DNA of 64,000 nucleotides from Oscillospiraceae bacterium (GCA_015064855.1 SVRK01000003.1:94594-158593); one strand, 5' to 3'; counted from the first letter of the stretch, positions 47,971-58,532 are shown. The notes: a model not told the origin generated them from the sequence alone. A program made the numbers and translations.

Positions 47971-48978
47971 TTATCTGCCTTTCTTTTTTGCGTGTGCAAG
48001 CACAGAGGTAAGTGTGCCGACAACGGATGCATTTACATTTAAAGCCTCAATAGCTAGGTCAATAGCTTCCTTTAACGAAAGAAGCTTCTTTAAGCTATGA
48101 GGAGATGCAATTTCCTTTGCCCTTGTTTGTGATGTGAAAAAGCAAAGAGATATGTTGTTTGATTTTTTTATTAGCATTAAATCTCTTAAAACCAAGAGAG
48201 AAAGTGACAAAATTTCCTTCACCTTATCTCTTTGCCATGTAAGCATTGAGGTGATTATTGTTGTAGAGTCAATCTCCGAATTTAAAAGGGCACAAACAAA
48301 ATCCTCGGATAGCGAGCGCGCCTTAACCAAATCTCCCGATTTGTTTTGGTCTAGCATGTCTATTACGTAACCAAGAGAGCCGGATGAAGCAATGACAATT
48401 TCGTTTAATTCAGCGTCGCTAACAGAAATGGGAAGATTATCCTTAACGTAGTTGAGAATTTCTTCTTCTGAAAGGGGCTTCATCCTTAATGTCTGTGCGC
48501 GAGAACGGATTGTTTCAAGAAGTGCGCCCGCATCTTGACAGAGAAGGAAGAAAACGACGTTTTCGGGTGGCTCCTCAAGTGAGATTAGAAGCGCATTTTG
48601 TGCTTTGGGATTGATTTTGTCAGCATCGTTTAAGATAATAACCTTGTAATCGTATTCTGTTGTGCTCTCGTAAATTGATTCTTTAATTTTTCTTATTTCA
48701 TCAACCTTAAAGGCATCATAAATTCTTACATCTACGCAGTTGTCGTGTAAAATTTTTTGACAGGCTACACATTCCTCGCAAGGAATGTTTTTTTCGTGAT
48801 TACACATTATGCCGGCAGAGGCAAGACGGGCAAGAGTGTGCTTCCCCGAGCCTTTAGGTCCTTCAATTATGTAAGCGTGAGAAAATGAGGAATTTTTTAT
48901 GGCAACACCCAAGGTGTTTTTAATATCTTCGTTTCCAATTAAGCTCTTAAATATCACCGCTAAAATCCCTTCCAACAT
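47971..48978 (-). CDS. holB: DNA polymerase III subunit delta'
   Basis: SHAYIIEGPKGSGKHTLA; Zn-binding CNHEKNIPCEECVACQK; NALLISLEEPPENVVFFL. Confidence 0.92.
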   Translation of the reverse strand: MLEGILAVIFKSLIGNEDIKNTLGVAIKNSSFSHAYIIEGPKGSGKHTLARLASAGIMCNHEKNIPCEECVACQKILHDNCVDVRIYDAFKVDEIRKIKESIYESTTEYDYKVIILNDADKINPKAQNALLISLEEPPENVVFFLLCQDAGALLETIRSRAQTLRMKPLSEEEILNYVKDNLPISVSDAELNEIVIASSGSLGYVIDMLDQNKSGDLVKARSLSEDFVCALLNSEIDSTTIITSMLTWQRDKVKEILSLSLLVLRDLMLIKKSNNISLCFFTSQTRAKEIASPHSLKKLLSLKEAIDLAIEALNVNASVVGTLTSVLAHAKKKGR

Positions 48979-49220
48979 AATACTACAGTTAACATTATAA
49001 CAAAAAATATCGAATATGTCAAATAAAAATAATATATTAACAAGATTTCTTTATATATTTTGGATAAAATCACCAAAAAATTATAAAAGAGAAGTCCAAA
49101 AACGAGAAAAATGACAAAATTTAAAAAAACTCTTGTATATTTAGTAAAAATGGTATAAAATATGTAGATGGTAGGGAAAATATTCCATACACATTTAAAA
49201 AAATTCGGAGGAATTTCACA

Positions 49221-50234
49221 ATGTCAGTAAAAGTTGCTATCAATGGCTTCGGCCGTATCGGACGTCTTGCATTCAGACAAATGTTCGGTGCAGAGGGTTA
49301 CGAAATCGTAGCCATCAACGATCTTACCAGCCCAAAAATGCTTGCTCATCTTCTTAAGTATGACACAGCACAAGGTAAGTACGCTTATGCAGATACTGTT
49401 TCTAACACAGAGGACAGCATCACAGTAAACGGCAAAACAATCAAAATCTACGCAGAAAAAGACGCTGCAAACTGCCCTTGGGGTGAGCTTGGCGTTGACG
49501 TAGTTCTCGAGTGCACAGGTTTCTACTGCTCAAAGGACAAGTCAATGGCTCACATCAACGCAGGTGCTAAGAAGGTAGTTATCTCAGCTCCAGCTGGTAA
49601 CGACTTAAAGACCATCGTTTACGGCGTTAACGAAAATACACTTGACAAGGACGACGTTATCATTTCCGCTGCTTCTTGTACAACAAACTGCCTCGCTCCT
49701 ATGGCTAAGGCTCTTAACGACACATACCCAATTCAAAGCGGTATCATGACAACTGTTCACGCTTACACAGGCGACCAAATGATTCTTGACGGCCCACACA
49801 GAAAGGGTGACTTAAGAAGAGCAAGAGCAGGTGCACAAAACATCGTTCCTAACTCAACAGGCGCAGCTAAGGCTATCGGTCTTGTTATTCCTGAGCTCAA
49901 CGGCAAGCTTATCGGTTCAGCTCAAAGAGTTCCTACCTGCACAGGTTCAACAACAATCCTCGTTGCAGTAGTTAAGGGCACAGACGTTACAAAGGATTCT
50001 ATCAATGCAGCTATGAAGGCAGCAGCTTCTGCTTCTTACGGCTACAACACTGATGAAATCGTTTCCAGCGACGTTATCGGTATGAGCTACGGTTCACTCT
50101 TCGACGCTACACAAACAATGGTAGCTAAGATCGACGACGACACATACCAAGTACAAGTTGTTTCATGGTATGACAACGAAAACTCATACACAAGCCAAAT
50201 GGTTCGTACAATTAAGTACTTCGCAGAAATCTAA
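49221..50234 (+). CDS. gap: glyceraldehyde-3-phosphate dehydrogenase, type I
   Basis: [42 protein letters not shown]. Confidence 0.97.
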   Translation: MSVKVAINGFGRIGRLAFRQMFGAEGYEIVAINDLTSPKMLAHLLKYDTAQGKYAYADTVSNTEDSITVNGKTIKIYAEKDAANCPWGELGVDVVLECTGFYCSKDKSMAHINAGAKKVVISAPAGNDLKTIVYGVNENTLDKDDVIISAASCTTNCLAPMAKALNDTYPIQSGIMTTVHAYTGDQMILDGPHRKGDLRRARAGAQNIVPNSTGAAKAIGLVIPELNGKLIGSAQRVPTCTGSTTILVAVVKGTDVTKDSINAAMKAAASASYGYNTDEIVSSDVIGMSYGSLFDATQTMVAKIDDDTYQVQVVSWYDNENSYTSQMVRTIKYFAEI

Positions 50235-50251
50235 TTCAGCTTAGTAAAGAA

Positions 50252-50283
50252 AAATGCTGTCCCGAGGGACAGCATTTTTTATG
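50252..50283. terminator. terminator
   Basis: AAAATGCTGTCCC/GGGACAGCATTTTTT. Confidence 0.85.
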
Positions 50284-50935
50284 CTTTTGAAGTGATTTTA
50301 AAAACATCACTCGCTTGACCAATAACAACTATATGGTCATCACGGTTAAATAGATAGTCAGGACTTGGCACAGGATTTAGAGTATTGCCTGATTTAATTG
50401 CAACAATGCTTATATTGTAGTTTTTACGTACATTAACCTCAATGATTGTTTTTCCAACCCATTCCTTTAATACAGGAACCTCATAAATTGAGAATTCACT
50501 TGTTAGAGGAATAAAGTCAAAAATATTGTCAGAGTTGTAGCGAATAGCAACCTTTTCAGCAATTTCCTTTTCGGGATAAATAACCTCGTCTGCGCCGATT
50601 TTGCGAAGCAAATCTGCTTGGATTGTTTGATTAGCCTTTGCAACAACGCATTTTGCTCCCAATGATTTTAGAAGTGAGGTAATAACAAGAGAGGATTGGA
50701 AATTCTCTCCTATAGTGACAAAGCATATATCAAATGCATTAACACCCAATGCCTTTAGCACATTTTCATTTGTGCAATCTCCTATATTAGCATCTGGGCA
50801 TTTTGATGACAGCATATCAATAATTGAAGAATCCTTGTCAATAATCATAACATCATTGCCCAAATCTATCATACGAAGTGCAAGGTGTCTTCCAAAACGT
50901 CCCATTCCAATAATTAAAACTGATTTAGCTTTCAT
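50279..50935 (-). CDS. potassium uptake regulatory subunit, KtrA-like (RCK)
   Basis: VLIIGMGRFGRHLALRM; RCK_N and RCK_C layout, 218 aa. Confidence 0.92.
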   Translation of the reverse strand: MKAKSVLIIGMGRFGRHLALRMIDLGNDVMIIDKDSSIIDMLSSKCPDANIGDCTNENVLKALGVNAFDICFVTIGENFQSSLVITSLLKSLGAKCVVAKANQTIQADLLRKIGADEVIYPEKEIAEKVAIRYNSDNIFDFIPLTSEFSIYEVPVLKEWVGKTIIEVNVRKNYNISIVAIKSGNTLNPVPSPDYLFNRDDHIVVIGQASDVFKITSKA

Positions 50936-50952
50936 AAAAACTCCTTATTATC

Positions 50953-52275
50953 TTATCCAATTAATACCTTATCATAAGGTCTTTCTAGCTTAACATAATT
51001 GTGCCGCTCGGCAATAGCCAGTAATAGCGTGAGACCTCCCATACGTCCGAAGAACATAGCCAAGCACAAAATCATCTTTGAAGTAATACATAAGGAGGCG
51101 GTAATGCCCTTGGTAAGGCCAACGGTGCCAATTGCTGAAACTACCTCAAATATAATATCGTTAAGTGAAAAAGGCTCTAAAATTGCAATGATTACAGTTG
51201 TAAAACAGATTGCGGCAAGGTAAATAGTGATTATAGCACATGCGTGCTTAACTATTGAATCGTGAATACGCTTTTTAAATATAGTAATGCTATCTTTGTT
51301 ACGAGCGAAGCTTATTGCATTCAAAATAACAACTGCAAATGTAACTGTTTTAATACCACCTGCGGTCGAACCTGGAGAGCCACCAATAAGCATAAGAACG
51401 TATGAAACAAATGAGCCGCCATCTGAAAGAGCTGCTTGGTCAAACGAGGCAAAGCCTGCAGTACGCAGAGTAACTGATTCAAAAAATGCATTCAACCATC
51501 TTTCGCCTTCGTTGAAGTGAGCAAGGGCGTGATTCCGCTCGGTAAAGTATAATATCAAAGTTCCACCAACAAGTAAAAGCGCTGTTGTTACGACAACTAT
51601 TTTACTATGGAATTGGTATTTTTTGAATTTAAGACCATGGGCTGTGAAATCTCCCCAAACCAAAAAACCAATACCGCCTATTATAATTAGCAAGGCTATT
51701 GTAATTAATATAACAGGTTCACTGTTGTAATCAATCAACGAGCTATCTCCCAAAATATCAAAGCCTGCGTTACAAAAAGCAGAAATCGAATGGAATACAC
51801 CATACCAAAGCCCCTTGAAAAAGGAAAAACCCTTAACCCAAAAGCTGATTGATAAAATTAGAGCACCGACACCTTCAATCAAAAAAGTACCAACTAAAAC
51901 TCGACGAATTAGCTTTATTACTCCGTTTAATTCGATAGAGCCGGCGGATTGCATAAGAAGCTTTCTTTTTGATAAGCTAGCGCTTTTTTTAACAATAGTG
52001 GTCAATGACATAAATGTCATAAATCCAATACCACCAATTTGTATCATGAAAATTATAACAATTTTACCAAATAATGTCCATTGTGTTGCGGTTGTTACAG
52101 TTGATAAACCGGTAACACATGTTGCGCTTGTTGCAGTAAATAAAGCATCGACAAAATGAACGCTGTCTTTGGTGCTGGCGAAGGGCAGACAAAGCAGTAG
52201 TGTGCCGAGAAGAATTAATAACAAAAATCCAAGCACGGTGATTTGTGCAGGAGAAATTTTAAATTTACCCTTCAT
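50953..52275 (-). CDS. potassium uptake membrane subunit, KtrB/TrkH-like
   Basis: SATCVTGLST selectivity loop; IGGSPGSTAGGIKT. Confidence 0.92.
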   Translation of the reverse strand: MKGKFKISPAQITVLGFLLLILLGTLLLCLPFASTKDSVHFVDALFTATSATCVTGLSTVTTATQWTLFGKIVIIFMIQIGGIGFMTFMSLTTIVKKSASLSKRKLLMQSAGSIELNGVIKLIRRVLVGTFLIEGVGALILSISFWVKGFSFFKGLWYGVFHSISAFCNAGFDILGDSSLIDYNSEPVILITIALLIIIGGIGFLVWGDFTAHGLKFKKYQFHSKIVVVTTALLLVGGTLILYFTERNHALAHFNEGERWLNAFFESVTLRTAGFASFDQAALSDGGSFVSYVLMLIGGSPGSTAGGIKTVTFAVVILNAISFARNKDSITIFKKRIHDSIVKHACAIITIYLAAICFTTVIIAILEPFSLNDIIFEVVSAIGTVGLTKGITASLCITSKMILCLAMFFGRMGGLTLLLAIAERHNYVKLERPYDKVLIG

Positions 52276-52361
52276 ATAAGTGCTCCTATAAAAGTATTTT
52301 AATTAATTATACCATTAGTTGATAAAAAAGTAAAGAGGCTTTTTTAAAAGCCCCTTTTTAG

Positions 52362-53978
52362 TTATATCTTTTTCCAAGTGCGTGGACTAAACAAGATAAA
52401 TACAGGGAGTATTTCAAGTCTGCCTATAAGCATTGTCAGAGTTAAAATTATAGTAGAGAACCAGTTGTAGCCTGAGAAGCTTGCATAAGGTCCTACCGCT
52501 TCAAAGCCGGGTCCTATATTCGACATACAAGAGGCGACGGCTGAAAAGTTTGAGAAGAATCCGTGCGTAACCTCACGTCCAGCACCAGCATCGGAATTAA
52601 TAATCACAGTAGTGCCATTGACTGGGTCGAAAGATATAATGAGCATTGCAAGAACAAATACGCCCGCATACATTGTAATAAATGCGAACACATCATTTAT
52701 CGTCTTTTCCTCAAGTAACTTACCTTCAAACTTTGCCTTAGGAACGTATCTTGGATTTATAAGCTTTCTTATGTTGATATATGAGCCCTTAACTGCAATA
52801 ACAATACGGGATGTTTTAATGCCACCTGCGGTTGAACCAGCCATAGCGCCCATTAGCATACAAATTACAAGAACCATTTTGCTAAGCACAGGCCAAACGT
52901 CATAGTCGGTTGATGAAAATCCCGCGGTGGTAAGGATAGAAGCTACCTGGAAAAGCGAATGTCTAAATGCCTCTTCTGTTGTATCATAATTCTGCGTTAT
53001 CGCAAATGAGTCTATTATGCCACCTAACTTTAATGAAATAAAAATGAGACCAACAGCCGCAATAATTATAGAAAAATATGTTTTAATTTCTTCACTGCGG
53101 AAAACATCCTTGATTTTGCCTATCAAAATTAAATAATACATAGTGAAGTTTATACCGAATAAGAGCAGTGCAATAGAAACGGTGTATTGTGCAAATGGAG
53201 TAAAATATTGTAAGCTGTTAGGGATGGAGCCGAACCCACCCGTGCCCGCGCATCCAAAGGCAGTAATCAGAGCGTGGAAAACCTTGTCTCCGCTGTAGTC
53301 GATGCCAGTAGCCTGTAGGGCAGCATTAGTGTCAATTAGTGGACCTATCATAAGAATGGAAGCCAAGATAACAGTCATACCTAAATAAATTAGGTACAAA
53401 ATTCTTGCAGTTGCTCTCATTTTCGAAACTATCTTACCAACCTGAGGTCCTGGGGATTCAGCACGGAGAAGGTGCATGGCGGAGCCGTCTTTACTTTCTG
53501 GAATGAAAATAAGAACGAATACAAGAATACCCATGCCACCAATCCAGTGCGAAAAGCTACGCCAAAATAGGGTGGAGTGAGACATTAGAGTAATGTCGTC
53601 AATAATACTTGCGCCAGTTGTTGTAAAGCCCGACATGATTTCAAAGCAAGCATCAATATAGTTAGGGATGTCGCGATTGATAACAAATGGTATAGCACCG
53701 AAAAGCGTCATTACAATCCAAACCATAGCTACCAAAGCAAAGCCTTCCTTTTGATAGAGAGACTTTCTTTGTGGCTTAGTAAATTGTAGCGCGAATCCAA
53801 TAATGAACAAGAGAACAATAGGAATAGCAAAGGCGAGAATGTTCTTTACGCCACCCAAGGAATATACGTTTTTGTTATATTCCTTATAAATAATGCTGAT
53901 AGCAAGTGGCGCCATCATTAAGATGCCTTCCAAAATCATAATCTTGCCAAGTATTTTGCCAAGCAATTTATAATTCAT
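52362..53978 (-). CDS. trkH: TrkH family potassium uptake protein
   Basis: MSGFTTTGASI; GAMAGSTAGGIKT; 538 aa. Confidence 0.92.
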   Translation of the reverse strand: MNYKLLGKILGKIMILEGILMMAPLAISIIYKEYNKNVYSLGGVKNILAFAIPIVLLFIIGFALQFTKPQRKSLYQKEGFALVAMVWIVMTLFGAIPFVINRDIPNYIDACFEIMSGFTTTGASIIDDITLMSHSTLFWRSFSHWIGGMGILVFVLIFIPESKDGSAMHLLRAESPGPQVGKIVSKMRATARILYLIYLGMTVILASILMIGPLIDTNAALQATGIDYSGDKVFHALITAFGCAGTGGFGSIPNSLQYFTPFAQYTVSIALLLFGINFTMYYLILIGKIKDVFRSEEIKTYFSIIIAAVGLIFISLKLGGIIDSFAITQNYDTTEEAFRHSLFQVASILTTAGFSSTDYDVWPVLSKMVLVICMLMGAMAGSTAGGIKTSRIVIAVKGSYINIRKLINPRYVPKAKFEGKLLEEKTINDVFAFITMYAGVFVLAMLIISFDPVNGTTVIINSDAGAGREVTHGFFSNFSAVASCMSNIGPGFEAVGPYASFSGYNWFSTIILTLTMLIGRLEILPVFILFSPRTWKKI

Positions 53979-53991
53979 ATATAGTCACCTT

Positions 53992-55368
53992 TTATTCAAA
54001 AACGTCGTTCAAATCATCGAAATTCTTGTGAGCTGTAACAACAATAACATTGTCGCCAAGGTTGATTGTTGAGTTACCATCAGGAATGATTACCTCATCC
54101 TTACGGATTATGCAGGCAATTAGACAATTTTCTTTTAGCTTGAGAGTTTTGAGAGGCTGATCGTAAAATTTTTCTTTCTTTTTCGCACTAAATTCAAGTG
54201 CCTCAACTTGGTTGTTAACAAGACGATAAAGGGTTAGAATGTTACTTCCGCGTTTGTTTGCACAAGCACGAATATAGCTAATAATTTTTGTAGCGACAAT
54301 GTTTTTTGGGGAAACGTTGTTTTCAATGCCAAGCTCACTCAGCATATCGTATAAATCATCACTCTTTATTTGCGTGATGGTTTTTTTAACATTCATTTTG
54401 TTTGCAAACATAGAAACTATCATATTTTCCTCGTCAATATCTGTAAGAGCAACGAAAGCATCCATTGCCTCAATTCCTTCTTCAATTAACAATTCGTGTT
54501 GTGTTCCGTTTCCTAAAATCACTGTTGTGCGGGGGAGCGCCTCAGCAAACTCCTCAGCCGTTTCTCGGTCAGATGCAATAAGCTTAATGCTAAATTTTTT
54601 TTCGGAGAGCTCCTCAGCTAAATAGAAGGGAATTTTGCCCTCGCCAATTATCATAACATTTTTAAAAGGAGATTTTTCCAAGTTTACTTCAGCCAAAAAG
54701 TCGCGCAATGAATTAGCGTCAGAGGTGAAATGTACTCTGTCACCTTCGGAAAATCTAAAGTTACCAGAAGGAATTAAAACCTCATTACCTCTTTGCACCG
54801 CACAAACAAGCACCCTTGTGTTTAGCTTTCTACCGAGCGAGAAAAGAGTTTCGCCAACTAGCTTACAGTTTTTTTCTGCTACTACCTCAACAAGCAAGGC
54901 TCTGCCATTTGCAAAGTGCTCAACATTAGCAACAGAAGGCAAGTTTATTAAGTTGAAGATTTCATTAGCAGTTTCCTTTTCGGGGTTAACGATCATAGAA
55001 ATACCAAGCTGGTCCTTCATTTCCATAATTTGCTTTGAGTAGTCAGGATTCCTTACACGAGCAATGGTGTTTTGGACACCTAAATTTTTAGCAACAAGAC
55101 AAGCAAATACGTTTAATTCGTCACTATTTGCAAGAGCGATAGCTAAATCTGCATCCTGCATATTAGCTTCTTTTTGAATATCTCTACATGCACCATTTCC
55201 AACAATGCCAAAAACGTCGTAACGCTCAATAAGGCTTTCCACCTTATCCTTGTCCTCATCGATTATAGTTATTGTATGTCCCTTGCCGGAAAGGCTTTTT
55301 AGAACGGTTTTGCCAACGGTTCCCAGTCCGATAATGACAATTTTCATATCACTTACAGTCTCCTTCAT
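53992..55368 (-). CDS. trkA: Trk system potassium transporter TrkA (duplicated RCK)
   Basis: MKIVIIGLGTVGKTVLKSL; two RCK_N/RCK_C halves in 458 aa. Confidence 0.93.
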   Translation of the reverse strand: MKETVSDMKIVIIGLGTVGKTVLKSLSGKGHTITIIDEDKDKVESLIERYDVFGIVGNGACRDIQKEANMQDADLAIALANSDELNVFACLVAKNLGVQNTIARVRNPDYSKQIMEMKDQLGISMIVNPEKETANEIFNLINLPSVANVEHFANGRALLVEVVAEKNCKLVGETLFSLGRKLNTRVLVCAVQRGNEVLIPSGNFRFSEGDRVHFTSDANSLRDFLAEVNLEKSPFKNVMIIGEGKIPFYLAEELSEKKFSIKLIASDRETAEEFAEALPRTTVILGNGTQHELLIEEGIEAMDAFVALTDIDEENMIVSMFANKMNVKKTITQIKSDDLYDMLSELGIENNVSPKNIVATKIISYIRACANKRGSNILTLYRLVNNQVEALEFSAKKKEKFYDQPLKTLKLKENCLIACIIRKDEVIIPDGNSTINLGDNVIVVTAHKNFDDLNDVFE

Positions 55369-55496
55369 TCTTTACAAGAATTGAATCACATATACTATTA
55401 TAGCACTAGTTTTAAAAAAAAGGAATAGCAATACAAAAAATAATTGTATTCTAAATGTAAAATGTGTCGATTGTGCGAATATTGTCATATTATGTA

Positions 55497-55517
55497 TTGA
55501 ACGGACCTTCCGTTCAA
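55497..55517. promoter_or_regulatory. perfect 9 bp inverted repeat upstream of cotJABC (TTGAACGGA-CCT-TCCGTTCAA)
   Basis: Between divergent trkA and cotJA; role unknown. Confidence 0.45.
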
Positions 55518-55570
55518 ATAACAATTTAATATTTACACCGCAATTTAAAAGGAACACTTTTTATTGTGGT

Positions 55571-55957
55571 ATGGAGCACAGTATGAGATTAAATTCAAGC
55601 AGGAGTAACCAAAGAAGTGATTTCGATGACTTTACTCGTTTTCTTGGCTTGAGCGGACAAAGGGCACAGTGTGGTGCCACTTGCGCTCAAAATTCCCAGA
55701 GGAGTGTGCGAAATAGCACCAATTGCAGAGAGAACGATGCCGTCAGCGGAGCAAGATGTGACCTCGATTATTCTAATGCAGGCGAAGGATGCAATGGTCA
55801 AAGCTTGGCAATGGTTTATGCAGTAAAGCAAGAATATAGAAAGATATACGACCCCGAGGTGTCACTTTTGAACGGCACAATTTTTGAAGAGCTTAATAAA
55901 CCCTTTAAGAGAGGCTCGTGCAGAGGGGCAAGTGATAACGGAGAGGGGTGCTTTTGA
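55571..55957 (+). CDS. cotJA: spore coat protein CotJA-like, with N-terminal extension
   Basis: C-terminal ...MVYAVKQEYRKIYDPEVSLLNGTIFEELNKPF typical of CotJA; next to cotJB and cotJC. Confidence 0.8.
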   Translation: MEHSMRLNSSRSNQRSDFDDFTRFLGLSGQRAQCGATCAQNSQRSVRNSTNCRENDAVSGARCDLDYSNAGEGCNGQSLAMVYAVKQEYRKIYDPEVSLLNGTIFEELNKPFKRGSCRGASDNGEGCF

Positions 55958-56226
55958 TGTTTTCTGACAATAGAAGAAATAGAGAAAAAATGTTAAGACA
56001 GCTTCAAATATATTCTTTTATGGTTTACGATACGCTACTTTATTTGGATGCTTATCCGGATTCTAAGGAAGCGATTGCAAGCTATAATAAATATAAGTCA
56101 CTTGAGGCTAAAGCAAAATATGAATATGAGTCTAAATATGGACCCATCTGTATGCCGGAAGCTACCGATTCTTGGGCGTGGACAAACGGGCCTTGGCCAT
56201 GGCAAAATGATAAGGAGGTTAAATAA
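55957..56226 (+). CDS. cotJB: spore coat protein CotJB
   Basis: LRQLQIYSFMVYDTLLYLDAYPDSKEAIASYNKY; WAWTNGPWPWQ. Confidence 0.9.
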   Translation: MFSDNRRNREKMLRQLQIYSFMVYDTLLYLDAYPDSKEAIASYNKYKSLEAKAKYEYESKYGPICMPEATDSWAWTNGPWPWQNDKEVK

Positions 56227-56228
56227 GT

Positions 56229-56828
56229 ATGTGGCAATATGAAAAAAAGCTTCAATACCCGGTTAATATAAAAAATCCTAATCCTAAATATGCAAATATC
56301 ATAGTTAGCCAGTTGGGTGGGCCAGACGGAGAAATCGGTGCATCACTCCGTTATCTAACTCAAAGAATAGCAATGCCTTACGATAAGGTGGTAGGAATAC
56401 TAACTGACGTAGGAACCGAAGAGCTCGCGCACTTTGAGATGATATCTGCAATACTTTATCAGCTTACAAGAAATTTAAGCTATGACGAAATAAAGAAGAG
56501 TGGCTTTGACACTTATTTTGTTGACCACACAACTGGAGTTTATCCTGTTGCCGCAAGCGGGTTCCCATATTCGGCATCTCAATTCCAATCCAAAGGTGAC
56601 GTTTTAGCTGATTTGAATGAGGACTTGGCTGCCGAGCAGAAGGCAAGAACCACCTATGACAACATTTTAAGATTGGTTGACGACCCTGATGTTTGCGACG
56701 CCATTAAGTTTTTGCGTGCAAGAGAGGTTGTTCACTATCAGCGCTTCTGCGATGCACTTCGCATAGCACAAGACCATATGGATTCTAGAAACTTCTATGG
56801 TTACAATCCAGCGTTTGACAAAAAATAA
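56229..56828 (+). CDS. cotJC: CotJC / manganese catalase family protein
   Basis: MWQYEKKLQYPVNIKNPNPKYANIIVSQLGGPDGEIGASLRYLTQ; di-Mn ligand-type helices. Confidence 0.95.
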   Translation: MWQYEKKLQYPVNIKNPNPKYANIIVSQLGGPDGEIGASLRYLTQRIAMPYDKVVGILTDVGTEELAHFEMISAILYQLTRNLSYDEIKKSGFDTYFVDHTTGVYPVAASGFPYSASQFQSKGDVLADLNEDLAAEQKARTTYDNILRLVDDPDVCDAIKFLRAREVVHYQRFCDALRIAQDHMDSRNFYGYNPAFDKK

Positions 56829-56837
56829 ACCTTAATA

Positions 56838-56876
56838 AAAAACGGGCAACTTTTAATATTTGCCCGTTTTTTATTT
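56838..56876 (+). terminator. terminator
   Basis: AAAACGGGCAA...TTGCCCGTTTTTT. Confidence 0.8.
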
Positions 56877-56945
56877 AAAAATGTGGAAAAAAGAAAAAAT
56901 GTGTGATATAATTATGACAATAGAGAAAAAAGGGGGAGTGTGATT

Positions 56946-58370
56946 ATGAGAAAATTGACTAAATTTTATGGCGCAATAAGTTTAATAATTATGTTCACCT
57001 TTGTTTCTATCGGATATGCTGCAGTTTCAAATGTTATGGTTATTGAGGGCACAGCTGAAACAACACCCCCACCATTTGAAGGCGTTTACATTTGCGGTGC
57101 ATCGGTTGTATCAACAAGTAGCTCTAAAAGTGATTTGTGCGACTATATTCAACCTACTAATTTTAAGACGAGCGTTGATGCATATAGCGGAGGCGACTCC
57201 AGTATAACTTATGAAATTACAGTTCACAACAATACAGACGTTACGTATTGGTATATGGGAACGAATTTCTTTCTTGAATATGAGGACAACGACAAAATAG
57301 GAAAGACAAATGGGATTTTTATAACAACTAAAGACCACCAAAACGATTCAAGTGCCACCTTTAACGAGTATGATTGGGTCCCACCACAGACAATGAGAAC
57401 CTTTTATGTTACCTATCGCTTTGGCTCAAATGCGCGCGGATATGATATAGCAACACTTATTAATTTTCAATTCGGCTTGCATATGGACGCGGTTCAAGAC
57501 GAATTTTTAAAGATACTTAATGATAAAACATCGGATAACGGTTATTATTATTTGTCAAGCGTATTTGACGACAAATATGAGAAAAACGGAACTACCGAAA
57601 TTGCCAATATTGGAAACGATGAGGAAATATTTGATCGCCTTTTTGGAGAAAACATTATGGTTGACGTTGATGGCGTTCCAACACCCGTTACTATTATGAT
57701 AAGCAGACGAAACGTAGATGGCAATGCCAGCACAGGCGATAGCTACGATGTGTCAGGGTCTCCATCGGGATGCGAATATACTGTATATATCACAACGGAT
57801 TCACTTGACGGTGGAACGGCGACGGTACACGCTGTATCATACACATGCAGAAATGGTGTTTGGTATCAAATAGGTGAGCTGTACGAGGGAACGTGCACAA
57901 CGAATAAATATGATTCCGTCGGCAATAATGGCTTTGACGTTATGAGCTGGGATGCAACTCCAAAGGTATATCAGGTTACGAACGATATTTCGTATAAGGT
58001 TGGCTATGAACAGGGCACGAACTTTGACCAGCTGGACACAATGGAGGAATTGCTATCTTCAAACGACCAAGAATTCTATAACGCAGTAAACAACAACAGT
58101 GGTAAGCTTTTGAAGCCAGTATGCAACATTCTTTATAGTTATGTTCACAGCAATGGAAAGTGGCTTGAATCAGATAATTCAGCAAATAAATTTAATCCTG
58201 GATATGACGAATTAAAGCACGCATTTGATGCTATAAAGCCGTATTGCTATATAGGAAATGGCGCGCAAGAGGTTAAAATTCAAAATGCAAACAGCTTAAC
58301 TAGAGCTGAGCTCATTCAATTACTTGAGGCCATTCAGCACGCGTATGAGTACTATCAATCTGTAAACTGA
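56946..58370 (+). CDS. secreted protein of unknown function, 474 aa
   Basis: MRKLTKFYGAISLIIMFTFVSIGYAAVSNVMVIEGTAETTPPP: membrane-targeting N-terminus; no domain recognised. Confidence 0.75.
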   Translation: MRKLTKFYGAISLIIMFTFVSIGYAAVSNVMVIEGTAETTPPPFEGVYICGASVVSTSSSKSDLCDYIQPTNFKTSVDAYSGGDSSITYEITVHNNTDVTYWYMGTNFFLEYEDNDKIGKTNGIFITTKDHQNDSSATFNEYDWVPPQTMRTFYVTYRFGSNARGYDIATLINFQFGLHMDAVQDEFLKILNDKTSDNGYYYLSSVFDDKYEKNGTTEIANIGNDEEIFDRLFGENIMVDVDGVPTPVTIMISRRNVDGNASTGDSYDVSGSPSGCEYTVYITTDSLDGGTATVHAVSYTCRNGVWYQIGELYEGTCTTNKYDSVGNNGFDVMSWDATPKVYQVTNDISYKVGYEQGTNFDQLDTMEELLSSNDQEFYNAVNNNSGKLLKPVCNILYSYVHSNGKWLESDNSANKFNPGYDELKHAFDAIKPYCYIGNGAQEVKIQNANSLTRAELIQLLEAIQHAYEYYQSVN

Positions 58371-58384
58371 TTTGACAAACACAA

Positions 58385-58412
58385 AAAACGGGCACCCTGT
58401 GTCCGTTTTTTT
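58385..58412 (+). terminator. terminator
   Basis: ACGGGCACCCTGTGTCCGTTTTTTT. Confidence 0.75.
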
Positions 58413-58463
58413 GCTATTTTTGTTGTGCTAACAGGCGATTTGATATTAAAAACTAAAATTTGA

Positions 58464-58492
58464 TTGACAAATATAATACCGCGTGGTATAAT
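58464..58492 (+). promoter_or_regulatory. sigma-A promoter (TTGACA-N17-TATAAT) with internal inverted repeat ATACCGCGTGGTAT
   Basis: Both hexamers match consensus; upstream of nadK-nfnAB. Confidence 0.75.
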
Positions 58493-58532
58493 ATTCACAC
58501 TATATTATTGGACTTGATGGGAGGCGGGCAAC

